Of a stretch of DNA of 64,000 nt, positions 48,241-63,000 are shown in pieces; the first letter of the stretch is position 1, and every line of letters begins with the position of its first letter. Made by a program: the position numbers and the translations under genes. Source of the stretch: Gavia stellata. Its lineage: Eukaryota; Chordata; Aves; Gaviiformes; Gaviidae. Below the pieces are notes generated by a model that searched no databases, was not told the DNA's origin, and saw only the letters and a program-made list of their open reading frames with translations. The stretch lies in contig NC_082612.1 of assembly GCF_030936135.1 (NCBI RefSeq), positions 15,793,001 to 15,857,000 on the forward strand, given 5' to 3'.

Positions 48241-51200
48241 GCTTGCTCTTTTGTTAGTAGATCGATCTGAAGAAGATATGTGGTCTGACCTTACAGTTTG
48301 CTTTTACGGTATCTGAATAATTAGAGCTTATTCCAAAAAATAATAATTTTTTTGGTGTATTTCAGGGAAAAATGTTGCTCACTGCATGTAAAAAAGGTAA
48401 CAGTTTTATTTGGGGAAGGAGAAGTACTGTTAGATCCAGGTGGGGAGGAGTAAAAGCAGATGTGTATTTCAGATAGAAGCAAATGGAAAAGATCATTGCG
48501 TGAAACATGTCAGTGTTTAATGGATGTCAGTGTTTAAAGATATGGTGTCTTGAAACTAACATGCCTAGGAAAAAGCTGTATTTCAAACATGTCATAGCTG
48601 ATAGTTCCAATCTCTTTTGCACACAGGGGAGAAGTCAAAAAGAGAAAACTTTGTTTAATTTTTTTCCCCTAATAGTTATATGTGTTTTTAAGCAGCAGTC
48701 AAGGATAAGGCTGAAAACGGAAGCTAACCCAGCCCAGAGAGACCACTTTTCTTTGCAGGCCAGTGTCTGTAATTCTGCTAGCCTTCATGTGGCTCACTGT
48801 CTGCACCTTGTCCTGTCAAACAACAGGAGCAAATCATCTGAGGGAACCTGAGGTGTTAATGTTGACTTAATTTTTTCTTTTACTTGTCAGTAATTACTCT
48901 GCTGAATAATGGGAGATGAGTTTGTTAGTTGCAACTGATGAATACTCATTTTATTTTTCCATTGAACCAGAAAGCAGTGCTACAAAGCTTTTTAGAGGTT
49001 CTCATTAGATTTTAGTGCAAGTTTTGCATCCTCACTTCTTTACAGTGCCTGGAAGAGCATCAGTATGAAAATGGACGATATCTAGCCCTTTTTGAAGTTC
49101 TTGCTCTGGTCTTAGGGATGAAATCTTGCATTTTACTTCAGACTGTAAGTAGGTGCTTGAGAGAAATTTCCCTTGATTTGGGTGATCCAGAAGCCTTCCA
49201 CAGCTACCGGAGAGGATCAGTTCAAGGCACGATCAGGTTACCCAAAGGGTAGGGATTTGTCCTTGTTTCGGTTTTGACCCCATCAACCATTGGGTATGTA
49301 ATCAAATACGTTTTTTCCTACTCTGTCCTGTTCAACTTGCCTTTTTGTGTACCCTTGAAGATGTGATGATCCAATACATTTGAGAAAAGTGACTGAATAA
49401 ACAGATGGAGATCCTTCTGTTTCTGTATAAATATTAACTATCAAATGTTTGAAAGCTGATGAGTTTAGTGTTTGCTTTTCCTCTGTAGTTTGAACACAAA
49501 GTAAAAGAGTTGAATGTAAAGAAAAGCAATACAAAGGTTAATAAAAGTGCTGCTTGTGTTTCTGAATACTGGGAAATTATTCAGATTAAATGATGAGTTT
49601 CGTTGCTTGGTATAAAGATTTAAATTTAAAAAATGAAGGGGTTGTGGCTTTTTGTGTGTGGTTTTTTTTTTTTTTTAAATTGAAGCATGAACACAGTGAA
49701 TATTACGTATAGCCAGTGTGCTGCTCTATGAAGCCCAAGTTGTGTGTGAAAAATAAAAGCTCATTTGAGTAGTCTTACAAGCCTAATGGAGGCATCATCT
49801 CAGCTTTATAAATAATGTAAGTTGTGTATAATGTGGAGTCCCCAGAGACTGCAGAGAAAGCATCATTACCAGCCTCTTCAACCTGCTGGAGATCTTAAAT
49901 TGATTTACAGCACTGAACTGGTGCAAAATGATACATCAGGATGACACAGGGTCAACCTGTAAAAGTCTATGATGTGAGCCCGTTACTTCAGTCATCATAA
50001 TTAAACCATATTATGAGGGCAGCAAAGCAAGTGTCTGTGACATGTCCCATTGTGCTTCAGATATGGGTGGTTTAAGAATCAAATAAAGGGAGCACCGTGC
50101 TTATTATTTAAGTTATGCGAAGACTAGTTGAAATTAAAGCTTGTGGCCCTGTGAAGAATAAATGCTGAACCAATTTAGGTTGACTCTTAACCTCTTTCTT
50201 GCAGTCATTAGCAACTGAAATAGATGAAGGCATGTGCAGCTTGGAGGTGTGTGTGAGGGGAAGTGGCTGTGAGTGAGTGTCTCTGAATTTTATATATCCT
50301 TTCTCAAGCCTCAAAATCAGCTAGACTTTACCTGCAGACTGTGCTATCAGATATCAAAGGGACAAACAGGCAAACAAGCTAATTGTTTGGGGTTTTTTCC
50401 CTAGTATTTTTATCCTGCTAAAGTTTGTAAATGCCTGTTGAAATGTTCCTGCAGATCTGAGTTCTTGTACAAGACAGAGCATCTTAGTCATATCTTGAAC
50501 TATATGACCAAACTTATTTTAGAACAGAGACTGTAATTTTGAATATGGGTTGGCATAGGTCACTTTACTTTTCTTAGTGAAGGCAACTGTGGTTTCAGAT
50601 TTGCTCTAAGTAGCTTAGAAAGTAGCATGCCACAGATTGTAAAATGTTTATTATATACTAAACATCTTGGCTCTTGCTGATTCTGCGCATAAAATCATTA
50701 TGAAGTGTTTTGGGAAAATCCTGCTAAAACTCCTTTTTCTTCTTCCTTCTAGTCAGTGTGCTGCTTGGTGATTTGAGGGTTTTGCATGTATTAGTGGTTA
50801 AACCAAGTCTTCAGACCTGAATTCATGTGAACTCTGCACTACATCTCCTGAGCTTCTCCCAGCCAAGAAACAAACATCTCTTCATTTTAGTCATAAATGT
50901 AACTAAAAAAATGATTTTGAGGGATACAAGAGAAACAGAGAAAATAAATGGTCACCAGTAGTGAGAGATCTGTTAGTCTCCAGGTTCAGTTGCATCTCAA
51001 CTGCATGTGCTTTAGCTAAGGTGCTTTGAGCGGCAGACAAAAGAATTAAAGCTCGCTTTTGGGTGCAGTGTCTTATAAAATGTGGATATGGAGCTCTCTT
51101 CTGCTGTGTCAGTGCAGATGAATAAATGAAACTACCTAACCGAAGGGAGAGCCATAAAAACTGTGAAAATGAAAATCAGATTTCACAAATTGCTTTACGT

Positions 51201-54200
51201 GTAATGAAGTGATTCTACTAATGTTTTTTTGTTGGGTTTGGTTTCTGAAATTTCTGGTTTAGGTTTTGATGACAGACTCTCACAGTTGTGCTTTCAGAGT
51301 GGGGAAAGGTCTGTTCTGCCCATAAAAACCTCACTTGTTTCCCTCTAGTAGCTGCAGACTAGTATTCTTCCACTAGCCTTTCTTTTGTGTATAGCAGTGT
51401 CTCAAAAAATTGAATGCATACAAGTCTTAATAAAGATGATATGCAGTTCCTAGAAGTTTACTTTTGAAGTTCACTGAATAGAAAATTCAAGTTTAAAATA
51501 TAAATAACAAATTGGCAAGCGTGGCTTGAAATGCTGGTGAGTTAGTCTCATCTACACAGGCATCTGGCACTTCTAGCTATTTTGCTCAAGCTACGATGGG
51601 GTAACTTTAGAACAGCATAGAGGATTTTTGTTATAACAGTAGCTTTCACTTGGGATGGGAAAGAAGTTACTTCAAATTGATGCTTTTTAATTGATAGAGT
51701 TGTATCCCTGCAGGCTGTTGTATAACTGTTTCCCTTAGAATGTTGCTATTCTTCAAGGTTCAGAATAACCAGAGAAAATGTTAGATTGGGCCTTTTGTGA
51801 AGGGCTTTGCGGAGCTTGGATTCAGGGGTGAGGAGAAGGACACTCTTGGCTGCTAACAGCTGCCACAAGATCCCTATCCTCCTCCTCCTCGGACAAATGT
51901 TAATTTGCATTACAGAAGCTTTTTGGGTTTGTGTGTATTTGAGTGGGGGACGTCTTTTTTTTTTAACAGGATAGAGAAGTCAAACATTTCATAAAATAAA
52001 CAGGCTAATTTCAAGGAATGTAAACCATTTTCCAGAACGAACACGGATCGTACAGGATCTCTCCCTGCTTCAGTTTTACGCCTGCATGTGTTGGCTTTGG
52101 AAGTGTCTCATAGTTGAATAGGAACAAAGATTGAACACACTACTTCTCATTAGGCTGTGTGAGGTCAAGTATTTGGTGCACGTAAGGCTGAACTCTGCTG
52201 AGTTGTATAGATGGGTCCTTTTTATTTTTGGGAGGGAGAAAGGATGTGTATCAGGTACAGCGGCACTGGGATTGCTAGGGTGGAAGTGTTGCGCAGCTGT
52301 GTGACCACAGTGCTGCCCCCTGATAGTGGTACTGTGTGTGACACAGCTGCTGGGTTGACCCATCATTAAATTACGAAGGGTTTTCTACAAGTACGGATTC
52401 CTTTACTAAGTTGTACTCTTCTTGTGAGTGCTGTGTCTTGGGAGACTGTGTAAAAGCTGAGTTTCGATTGAGAGTTGAAGCATTTTTTTTTCCTCTAGAC
52501 TTGCCAATGCAGAGAACTTGACCAGTACAGCTATTCTGGACACTTGCACAATTCAGCCATTCTAACCTAGCTCTGTAATTGTTCTGGACTATATGTCATT
52601 TTTATTTCAGTGTGGGGTATCCACTCACGAGAGTGATATTAGAATAGATGTCACCCAGTCTTTCTCATTTTGTTCTTCCCCCACCCTTTCCCTAGCATGC
52701 ATAGGCGAAGTCTGGAGTACAAGGAGGAAAACAAATTATTTTTAAACATGCCTTTATATAAGTCATTATATTTAGGCACTGTTCAAAGTGGTATCATCCA
52801 AAGGCAACTATTATGTTGACTTGGCATGTAAGCAAATCATTAATGTGGTTCACCAGTGATTTCTGAAGCATTATTTCATATTTCTGTGCTTATAAAGGGA
52901 ACGCTTTTCCCAACATGGCAGCAGATGAGACTGTCTGAATAAGTCAGTATAGACAGTCTGAATTATAGCACTTAATGGTATTCAGAAGTATTTAACTTGC
53001 AAGTTTTTGTGATTAAAATCATTAAAATGCCAATCCACATCAAAGTGATCTGTGGACTATCAATCCAGTATTGGGTAACTTGGAAATAAGATACCCATTA
53101 AAATTTTTTTACAATGCTAAAGTGATGATAGACAGAATCGTGAGAGTTTTCACTGTCTCCTTGCTTCTGTCCCCAGCATGGGTGTAAGAATCACGTCTGC
53201 CCTCCAGCTTCGACTGATGAACCTTCTTTCAGTAAACGGAACTATCGTTAGAGGGCAAGCTGAAAATGTATCCTCTTAATACAGATTTTGTGCATGAGTA
53301 GAAGTTGGATTTCAGGATTTACAGTGTTACAGAGTTTCTGCTACAGAGGTTGCAAGACTAATGTACGTGTTTAAAAACTTGTCTAACTAGATGAAAGCAA
53401 AAAAGCATGTGTGTGCACAGAACTAACACTTAGGTAGCAGGTCAAAAAGTTTTTCATGAATTCTGAGAATCCTTTATGTTCAGATTGCTTGGGGCATGCA
53501 GTGACCATAGTTGATCATACCTTTGCTTGCTTTTCTTCCTCACTTTTTGTTCAATATTGGGAATTAGTATCTCATTCTTTTGTGTTTATATGAAAGACTG
53601 ATTTACTGATGATATTTTTCTTATAAATAATTTCAGACTTCTGATTTCAAGCATTTTAAGGCATTGACAATAATAGCGTGATGAAACCAGGGCATGAGAC
53701 TTAAAGATACCTTATTCTTAACGTTGGTATATGTGTAAAGTTATTCACACTTGATAGGTATGCTGAATGTGCGTGTGCACATATGAATGCCTAAACTAAC
53801 GTTCACTGCTGTTAACAGTTGAATTATTTGGATCAGATAAAGGTAGACTAAACTTATATATAGTTGTAAATTTATCAAGGTCGTGTATGTAATAAGTATT
53901 TATATATAAATGCTTAAATGCTTAAAAGCATAAAATCAGTTTTGGATAAAGATGAAGTAAATAACTGGAGAATCATGTTGCAACAAATTGTGGCTTCCAC
54001 GTAAGTATGTTTCTGAGGGTGATAGGAGGAGGAAACATCTGCTGTTTGGTCAGATGCTGTTAATGAGTTGCATATTTTTCTTTATTCTACCAATACATTT
54101 CACCTTTGTATCTGTTAGGTTTCATTTGAATATTGACCTGGGAGGAATTGATGCAATGTCCTTGCTGTCTTGCATTTCTCTTGCTGGTAAGGACTCACAT

Positions 54201-55779
54201 TCAGCTGGTATGTTGAGGGACAGAATATGTGGCTTGTAACTAGCTGTATTTCCTGAGGCAGCGGAAAGAGGGCTCTCAAATTTTCTCCAAGACAAATTTG
54301 GAAGTGTGTGCGTGTGAGAGAAGGTGGAAGGTGGTGTGGAACTGACATAATCTGCTGTTTCACTTGATAGTTTAATTCTCTGTGGTGTCCCTGTAAGTTA
54401 TAAAGAAGAATAGCAAAAGTGCACGGATTGGTTTTTTAGTTGTTTTTAAACTCTCTGTCCTTCTTTTCTTTCTAGCCCTCCTAAGATGTTGCAAAACAAA
54501 ATCTGCTAGTGTTTTGGTAGGGTAAAAACATTGGCAGAACACCTTTGCTCAGTGCTGGCCAGTTGTCTGTCTTTTTTTCCAAGGGTTTCTGAGCTGTGTT
54601 GCATGAAACAAGGAAGTTACTTTGCAGTTAGGCCACTAGTACCTGCTTAGGAGTATGGATTCTGCTCACAGGTTACTAAAACTGGCTCATCAATAAAACA
54701 CAGTTCTGTTTGATGAAAGGTCTTTCTCTTGATATCTAAATGCTCCGTTGTGAAATTTGACATATTTTTACCACGTTTGTGGTTTCTTGACTGAAATCTA
54801 CTTTGGGGAAGGCAGATTTGGTTTGGTTTTATTTTAACCTAGGGAGGACTTTTTCTTTTCAGGTTAGTACAACTACAGGTTCTCTGATGATGGATTTTTT
54901 TTCTGTTGGCCTTACTCCATGTGTATTAAAATAAGTCAATCCATCTTGCCTTTGCAGATAGGCTGGGAGACAAACAGTCTGTGAACATGACAAGGGTTAG
55001 TCACGGTTGCTTAAGGTATGTGGTGCTATAGTGATGCGCATGGTATGGGAACCTCGGTAGATTGGAATCTTTCAGTAGCCCACAAGCAGTGAAAAAAGGG
55101 GTGGAAAAGTGGCTTCTTACCAGGGCTGTATGCGAAGCAAGGTGGCAGCGATGAGGACAAACGACTTGCATTTTAATGGAATGGAGCCATACATGAAGCC
55201 AAACTTCAAGGGTACAAGCAGTGAAGGAAGGATGAGTGAGGCAACTCAGAAGACTTCAGGATGCTTTCAAAATCTTCTATAAGTTGTGTAAAATTTTCTC
55301 ATAATGGTTTTCTCTGCTTTGCCTTCTGCTCTCCCTGGTTTGTATTTGAAATTCTTAAAAGAAGTACAGTAAGGTAGGTCACAGGCCATTTTAAATATGC
55401 CTTGGTGAAGTGGTCAAAATCAGGAAAACAAAGTGATCTGACTGAGATTTTCATCATAATTCATGAGAGTCTATTCCTAGTAGAATTCTGGACAAACCTT
55501 CTATCCTCTCTTGAAATGTGTGTGTTGATTAATATTACTGAACCCATTGAGTTTGACTTCCTGGTGAAAATGCCATATTACTTTAAAAAGCACTTCTCTT
55601 GTGACTCTGCCTATACATGGCAAATAGAGCTCAGTCCCTGCCTCTATCTACTAGCACTTGATATGATTTTGTATTTGTGTCGAGGCAAGCAGAGTTCTAT
55701 CCAGTTTTCTGAACAAATTGTTTTTCTGATGTGGACCAAATACTTGTTTTCAAATGATTTATCAGGTGGTTGTTTTGAG

Positions 55780-55893
55780 AACTTCACAGGGTGGTTGAGA
55801 TTGGAAGGAACCTCTGGATGTCATCTGGTCCAACCCCCTACCCAAGCAGGGCCACCTGCGTTGCCCAGGACCGTGTCCAGATAGCTTCTTTCT
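55780..55893 (-). mobile_element. CR1 LINE 3'-end fragment, reverse orientation
   Basis: The + strand reads CTTCACAGGGTGGTTGAGAT, TGGAAGGAACCTCTGGATGT, CATCTGGTCCAACCCCCTAC, CCAAGCAGGGCCACCTGCGT and TGCCCAGGACCGTGTCCAGA. This is the reverse complement of a CR1 3' end (GGGGTTGGACCAGATGACCTCCAGAGGTCCCTTCCAACC type). Only about 110 nt remain. It forms the C-terminal part of an open frame that starts upstream in unrelated DNA. Confidence 0.88.
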
Positions 55894-58274
55894 TTCCAAT
55901 TGTATGACAACAGCATTATTGTTTTGTCCAACAGCGATGAAAGTAGATTTGAAATTTACCTAGACCTTCTCATAGACCTGACAACATGTACGTGATGCCT
56001 TAGGGATTGTTAAATGCATAATGTGGTTACACTGGTTTAATTTCAAATGTGTAGTCTTTCAGGAATCTCGAACACATCTAAAGTTTGTGCTTCCGTTGCA
56101 CAGGGAGGGAAGGGGGAAATGAGGGAGACAGAGACTCAGCCCATGTGGATTTACTGAGGTGTCACCATGAATCTCCAATGTTCAGGACCAGAGTTTAACT
56201 CCCTTCACACACAGTCTCTTGGTCTTTCCTCTTGTTGTCAGACACTTCTGCCTTTTTGTTGCTGAGGAGATAGACAGATAAAACAGACATTGGTTATGTC
56301 TCCAACCCTGTTCTGCTAATTATCAGGGGAATGCAGTGATGAATTATACTATTTTGAAAAATGTGAATTTTGACCTTGCTGAATGTCTCGGAAAACCTGG
56401 CTTACATATAGGTTGCCATCTCGGCTATTACAGTTTCCTGTTTTGCATTTTTGCCCGCTGCTGGCTTTACAGTCTGGCATACTTAATAACAGGCCCTTTA
56501 TTATCCATGCTAGCTAGTGTCAGTGTTAAGTGCTTCCACTTGGATGTAGTAGCCAAAGCAAAAGTCTTTGTCTTTATTAACTGAAAAACTTAAGATAACA
56601 TAATTATAGTTTCTGTAATGTGTCGTATTAGATTTCATCTGGAAAATATTTTACAAATGCTCTCAGCTTAAAAATCTGTAGCGTGTAGTATTTTTGAACA
56701 GATGGATATGAAATCACTCTTCTTTTTTCTGAAGTTTGCTGTCTAGTTACCTAGACCAGAAGACAGTGGTAACAGAGGGGCACTGAAGTGCTTGTTAGAG
56801 CATTTGGTTATTCAGAACCAGCCAGGGCAGAGCTCTTTGCTCTGGGGATGAGATGACGTTTTGCAAATCAACTGAAGTACTCATGTCTGAATGTGAGCTA
56901 ACCGTTGTCCTGGATATCATTTAAAATTAGGGGGGTGGCAGCTCCACAAGATGAAGAGAACTCTTTAACAGTTTCGCTCCTCTCAACCCCAGCCACAGAT
57001 TTCTTTGCGTGTGCTGGCTGGGTGACTTTGGTGCTCCTCCTGCTCTAAGGTGATCCAGCCATTCTGCAGAACACTTTTTTTTTTTTTGTTCTTGTTTTTG
57101 CCAGGTTAGGAAGGTGAATTGGCTCACAGACTGTAAGCAGGGGGGAAATTATGTTGGAGTACCAAAGCTGGCACAAGGGAGTAAAGGGAAACCTTTTCTC
57201 TTTGGGTGGGAGCAAGCTGTTAGAGCTGCTCATCTGCTTGTGGACCTGTGACCTTGCTGGCCCAAGGCAGCTGTTGGAGGTAGCTAGTTATAAATGAGTA
57301 CTATACTACTCCCAGATGAAGACTTCCTTAATATGCTTGCCAAGGAAAGTCTAATTTACAGGGTTTTTTCCCAGATACTTATGTTGGTGATTAGCATGGT
57401 GAGGTTAGACTGCCAACAGTTACGTCAGTCACAAAGCCCCAGTGTAGTTACATTGGCAGCAAAACGACAAGGATTAATGATACGGCGTATTTTATGGGGG
57501 GTGAGGGAGGATGGACGGGGAGGAACACTTAAACAAGCTTTTCTGGTCAAGTGCTGTTTTGCTGGTATAAACTGCAAGCGATATTAGAAATGTTTTTCTA
57601 GTTTAATGCAACCGTATGAGCAGAGCACATCTAGTGCACGTTCTGTGTGAGATAGGACGAATGTTTTTCCTTGTGGGGAAAAGAATGTCCTTCAAATTTA
57701 ACTTCTTAGTAGTAGAAACTTTCTTTTCCTCTTTAGAGGATGAAATAACTTGAAACAACTGGCAGACCAGGTACTGTTAGCAGCATTATCAAAAAACTAG
57801 AGAAAAGCTAAATATTAAATCCATTAAAAACTCTTCTGTGAAAGCAGGCTGGTGTTACCAGAAACCACTGCTGGTGAAGACAATTAGGGCACCTGTAGGT
57901 GATACGTGCTGTAAGCCAATGCACTGCTTGTAGCTTTGCTGGGTTCTGCACCACTGCATAAGTCACTTTGAAATACTTTGGCTTTCAATCCACTTTTCTC
58001 AAAAGAAATTTAGAAAGCACTTGTTTTAATGGCATATGGTAAATGTGTTTAAAACCCCTTACTTCTTCTTGTTACTGCTAGCTATTTAACATCTTCAAAC
58101 ATTGCATCTTTGTAATATATTTCTTAACTTCAAGGAATTAGACTGTCTACAAACTTAAAATACAAACTTCAGGTATTTTCCATAGCAGCAGTGCTGGAGT
58201 GAGGTTCTTGCTGAATTCCCTTGTAGCCCTCTGCTATGTCAAGGAACTATCCAGACCCTTGGGAACCCAACGGA

Positions 58275-58290
58275 TTTTTTTTTTTTTTTT
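58275..58290. repeat. poly-T run, 16 nt
   Basis: Uninterrupted T run followed by CCCTCTGGCTTAG, which together resemble a polypyrimidine tract with an AG. No exon-like sequence follows. Confidence 0.9.
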
Positions 58291-59939
58291 CCCTCTGGCT
58301 TAGCTACAGGCTTCTTTGAAATTTTGTTCTGTGTAGGAAACATCACCTAACATAACCGGCATCAACAATATGGGGCTATTGACTATAGTTTACTGGATAA
58401 CTGTTCCATTTGCCCTTGTCCCCACTAGTTTATCAGCTATGACTCTTGCTCGTGGTTAGACCCGATGCATCTCTTGTGGTTTGTGAACTGGGAGCAGCTG
58501 AGAACTGGGAGCACTGGTGGCAGGCTGCTTTGGCTGAAGTCTCGTATTTCTGAATGTATGCAGGTTTCCCTCACACCTTTGCCTAGCTTCTTGCCTCCGA
58601 TGAATTGGGACACAAGGGTTCTCAATCTTCCAGGCCAGCCAGCAGTCAGGGTGATTTGAACCTGAAGGCTTGTTATCTTGGGAACCAGGGAGTACTGGTT
58701 TCAGCCCCAGAATTAAAGGCATCTAGATTGTCAGATTAAATACAAGGAGTGTGAAATCTTTGGGTGCTCTTTTTGTGCACTAGCTCTCAGCCGAGAAGTA
58801 AGTAATCTTGGAAAGCTGCAAGTCTTGGAATTTCATCCTTGCAGCCTCACTTTGCGATGTATTTGGGGCTTGGAGTCCTTCTGTCCTCTGTACTAGGACA
58901 GCTATGGCTGTTTGTTCGGTAGCAGGCAGCAGTGGAAAATTTGGGAAGCATTATGGCTATTTTAGCTAGCCTGCTGCTGACCCGCAGAGCATGTGGTGTT
59001 CGGGAAATACTGTGCTTTGGTGTCTCAGCTGTAAGGTTGCAATGCTGCAACTTTGCAAAACCTGAATTTTGAAACTTTTAACTGGTCTTGGAAAATCATG
59101 GTGGAATGAATAATAAGTTGCCTTAATTCCATATGCAGAATCATATAGGCTCTGTTAATAAGAAAAGCTTACCGATGCAGAAAGGGTACTGAGTAATTCT
59201 TTATGTGGCTTGATTCCTCTTCCAAAATCATAAAAAGCTTACAGATAACCAAGGGATCAGATAGATAGATTACAGCCATTTTCTCGTGTTGTAAAACTTC
59301 CGTATTCCCGGTAAGCAATGTAGGAGGATATCTCCCACTTCCTTTCAAGCTATGTGGTTGCCAAGTGCTCTATGAACTATCAGTTCCTATCTGTGGGTTG
59401 AGGCCTTTGTACAAAACCCTCCAAAGCCTTGATCTCAGGAATACGAGAAAACAGTTTGACGTGAGATTCTGCAGATGTTCTGGCGAAGGGCTGTGACGGC
59501 TGCTTTTGCCTCACCCCGCAGTTTTTTGAGTCTCTCTGAATCCTCACGTACAGGGGTGCACTTTCAGAAGGCAGAAGCTATGTCGGCAACTTCTGGGTCT
59601 GTGCTCGGCCATCCCCCGTCAGCAGTGGTTAGGAGGCACTTTCGCTGGCTGCGATGAGTGCGGTAGCGCTGACACGTGCCCCGGTCTCAGCCCCAGTGCC
59701 TTTGCCCTCTGGCCCCTTGCTGCAGTGGTCATCGGCTCTTGCTCAGGGCAAGCTGCCTCTGGCCCAGTGACTTACTGCCTTCTTCCTCCGTGGCGTGGAG
59801 GTGTTGCTTGGGGTAATGACACGTGCTCTCATGGAGCTGTCTTGGTGCCGTCCTGCCAGAAAACTTTCTGTGCTGGTGGTCACCCCGCCAGCTTTCTTTC
59901 TCTAATACTTGCCTCTCGATCATAGTCTTAGAGTCTTGT

Positions 59940-60035
59940 TCTCCACTTGTTAGGAGGAGAAGCTAAGGCTTGACGTGAGGAAGTGGTTTGCCCAAAGGAA
60001 ATGGGAGCTGTGTGTCCTGAGCAGCAGCCCAGCAC
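59940..60035 (-). mobile_element. MIR-like SINE fragment, reverse orientation
   Basis: The + strand reads TTAGGAGGAGAAGCTAAGGC, TTGACGTGAGGAAGTGGTTT, GCCCAAAGGAAATGGGAGCT and then GTGTGTCCTGAGCAGCAGCC. This follows the reverse complement of the MIR core: CAGATGAGGAAACTGAGGCT, CAGAGAGGTTAAGTGACTTG, CCCAAGGTCACACAGCTAG, CAGAGCTGGGA. Order and spacing agree. It is diverged and has no coding capacity. Confidence 0.6.
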
Positions 60036-63000
60036 TTTCTGTGGCAGTACTTCTGCCGACAAGTTTTACAGGCTTAGGTATGGCAGGAAAAAATGGCACT
60101 GATAGCCAATTCAGTTGCAGTCAGTAGACTTCTTTGGATTAAAACACTCCTGAGAATGGAGCTTTTAGACTTTATTGATGAACCGACTGTCATCTGGAAG
60201 GTTGTTGGCCTCCAACCACAATAACATGTGATACCTGTTTTGTTCCAAGTGTGCCTGGCGGTTCAGGGGAAGGCTAGTTCTCCTAATGCCTGGTCTTCAC
60301 TTGAACCAAGAATTGTTCCTTTGGTTCCGTAGAGTAATTGTCTGGATGAAAACATCTGCAAAAGTCCAGTCCTGGTTTTCAGAAGGCCACTAATGGCATG
60401 CCGTAATTAAACAATGTTTCATTGGATGGTAGAAATCTGGCAAATCTTGATGTTTGTTTCTGGGTTGTATAAACTTGGCTTGGAAAGCTGTATCATCTCT
60501 AAACACTTTCTCTGTCCAGAATGGTAGTTGTGAATTGCAGGACACTTCACGAAATTTAACGTAGATCTTTTGCTCTGCCTTTTGACATTTTAAAGACATG
60601 ATGAAGATATAGTGCTTTAAAGGTCATCTAAAGGCAAAAAATACCTCCTTAGTTTTTGCAAATGAGGCAAAAAAGAGGAAACCTAGAGGAGTACTTCTTT
60701 AAAAGTAAAGCGTGCATCTCATGAAATGCATTGAAATGCCTTCAATATTGGCAAACTGAAGAGGCTGTTCTTATTTCAAGTGTATAAATGGTTGGTGGGG
60801 GACTAATCTGTAAAAGATTGATTTATTAATTCATTTTAATTACATTCCTTTTTTGGTTTAATTTTCATCAGTTTATTCCGCTTTGCTGATGCTTGACCTA
60901 ATAATGCTTTTATTAGTGAATAAGTAATTTTTCTTTCTCAGTTTTTGTTGTCTCTTGCTTTGGTGAAACATTCTGCTTTAAAGCTGGGGATCTTGAGCTG
61001 TAGTTTAACATCTTTACTTAATCTCTGATAAATGAGGTCTGGGTCACAGTCTTCAGAAGTGGTTTTATGCAGCTGATGTAACTGTATTTGTGCATGCTCT
61101 TGGTAAAATGAATCATTTGTAGGAGCCGTGGCTTGCATAAGCTGAGCATAACTGGAGTGCATTTGGTGAGGTTCCCTCCTTAAAAATACCCTGTTGTAGC
61201 ACTACTGTGTCTGAGGCTGACAGACCACTTTCTGAATCCATGCAGTCCATGCTAGGCTGTGCCGTTCTGTGAAGGCAAAACACATCTTGCATTTTGTGAG
61301 CTTTAATCAAAAAATTTTGATGCCTGAGTGGTGATGGGCATTTTTCTTTTGGTTTTTAAAGGTTTTCCTTTATGCTGCAAATGTATGTTTTAACTGCTTT
61401 TTAAAGAAAAAAAAATAAATCCCTGAAAGTGACATGTAAGTAAATTTTCCCCATCTCACCTGTGAAGGAAGTTCCTCCCGCCCTGTTCTGATGAATTGGA
61501 GGGAAACGCTTTTTTCAGCTGAGAAAAAGAAATAAAATTCCGTGCCCTTCCCAAAGGAGGAATCCAACAATTGGACAAGTGGCGTGGGACCATGTGTTGG
61601 TTTGTAAAAGGATATAGTTTGTAAAGATGTTTCCTTTGATGCCTGTGATGAATATGGATGTGTTTCCGTTGGAAAGGGTTTTGATTAAATTATGCAATTA
61701 GAGCTGACCAGACAGATCTAAATATAGGAAGAGGTTTCAGTTATCCTGCCTTTGTGTGTATTAACACACCCACACAGATGTGTGTTTGTTATTGTTGTAA
61801 ACAACACCTGTTTTCTAAAGACAGTTCAAAAAGTCAGGAAAGGGAATGGCCTTTGTGGAAAAAGGGAGTTATACAGGAGTTTTATGATGAAAGGGGAAAA
61901 AAACCCGCTGTTTTCCCCAGCTTTTTGACCTTTTAGAAAAGGACTTCCAACTTTAATAGCTAGACTAGTCATGGCATCTTTGTGGATATCCCGTGTGCAC
62001 AAAGCCAGAGCCACTGCTCCAAACTGGTCTATACGTTGTTCTGCATTTTTCAGGACTTGGCCTGTGTCATCTAATGATGCTGACTGAGATCTTTGCCTGC
62101 TCCTGTACTCCTGAGTGCTCCTAGTGCCTGGTGGGACAGTGTGTGGAGTTTAAATACCCCACAGCACAAGTGAAGTGGATAAACCCACCCCAAAGATGCA
62201 CAATGAAGTACCCACTGTGATGGCTGGTAATTCATTCTGTCTCTTGACAGCTCTTTGGATAATTTTTCCTTTTGAATGTTTTGTCTTCATTTGAGGATTT
62301 TTTTAAGAGGCCTTCAGCTTGGAGTGAGTGTGAAAAATGAAGAGTCTTGTCCTTCACAGCATTTAGAAAAAAACCACCTCATGAACACCATTCTGGCAAG
62401 TTTTGTGGTTAACAGCATTGTATTCATCTTATAGGTTACTTTAGTGATGTTCATAGTTTTGTAATCCCATCTGTGCCAGAGTTTTGACTGAATCATCAAA
62501 TAACAGTTCCTTCCTGACTTCAGTTAAAATATTAAGTTGCGGTTTTAGAAATAATCTCTGATAATGCATCCGATTCAGTCCAACTGCTTGCCGACACCAG
62601 AAGGGATTTGTCCACACCTGGTTGTATGTTTTGACGTGTCCTGTGTACTAGCTCTGGTGTGCACCAGGCTTCTCCAGCTTCTTGACCAAGTAACTTGGCA
62701 AATGTGGTGTTAGTTTTTTTTCTGTAGTCTTGGCAAGTCAAATCAGCATGGCGAGGAGACGAGCAGGCACTAAAGGAAGGCTGGCAGTTTGTGACTTCAT
62801 GGAGTCTCATGTGCATCTGAACACAGGAATAAGTAAAATTGAGCAGTGCAAGCTAGAAATATAGCATTGTTTCTCAACTGGTTAAAACCGCACGGTTTGA
62901 GGATCTGGTGGTCATTTAAGAGGCTGTAGGTGTTAATGTTTCTTGTAAACAGGGAGGAGCTGTGCTTTAATGAGGGTGTAGATAAGCCCCTTGCAAGATG

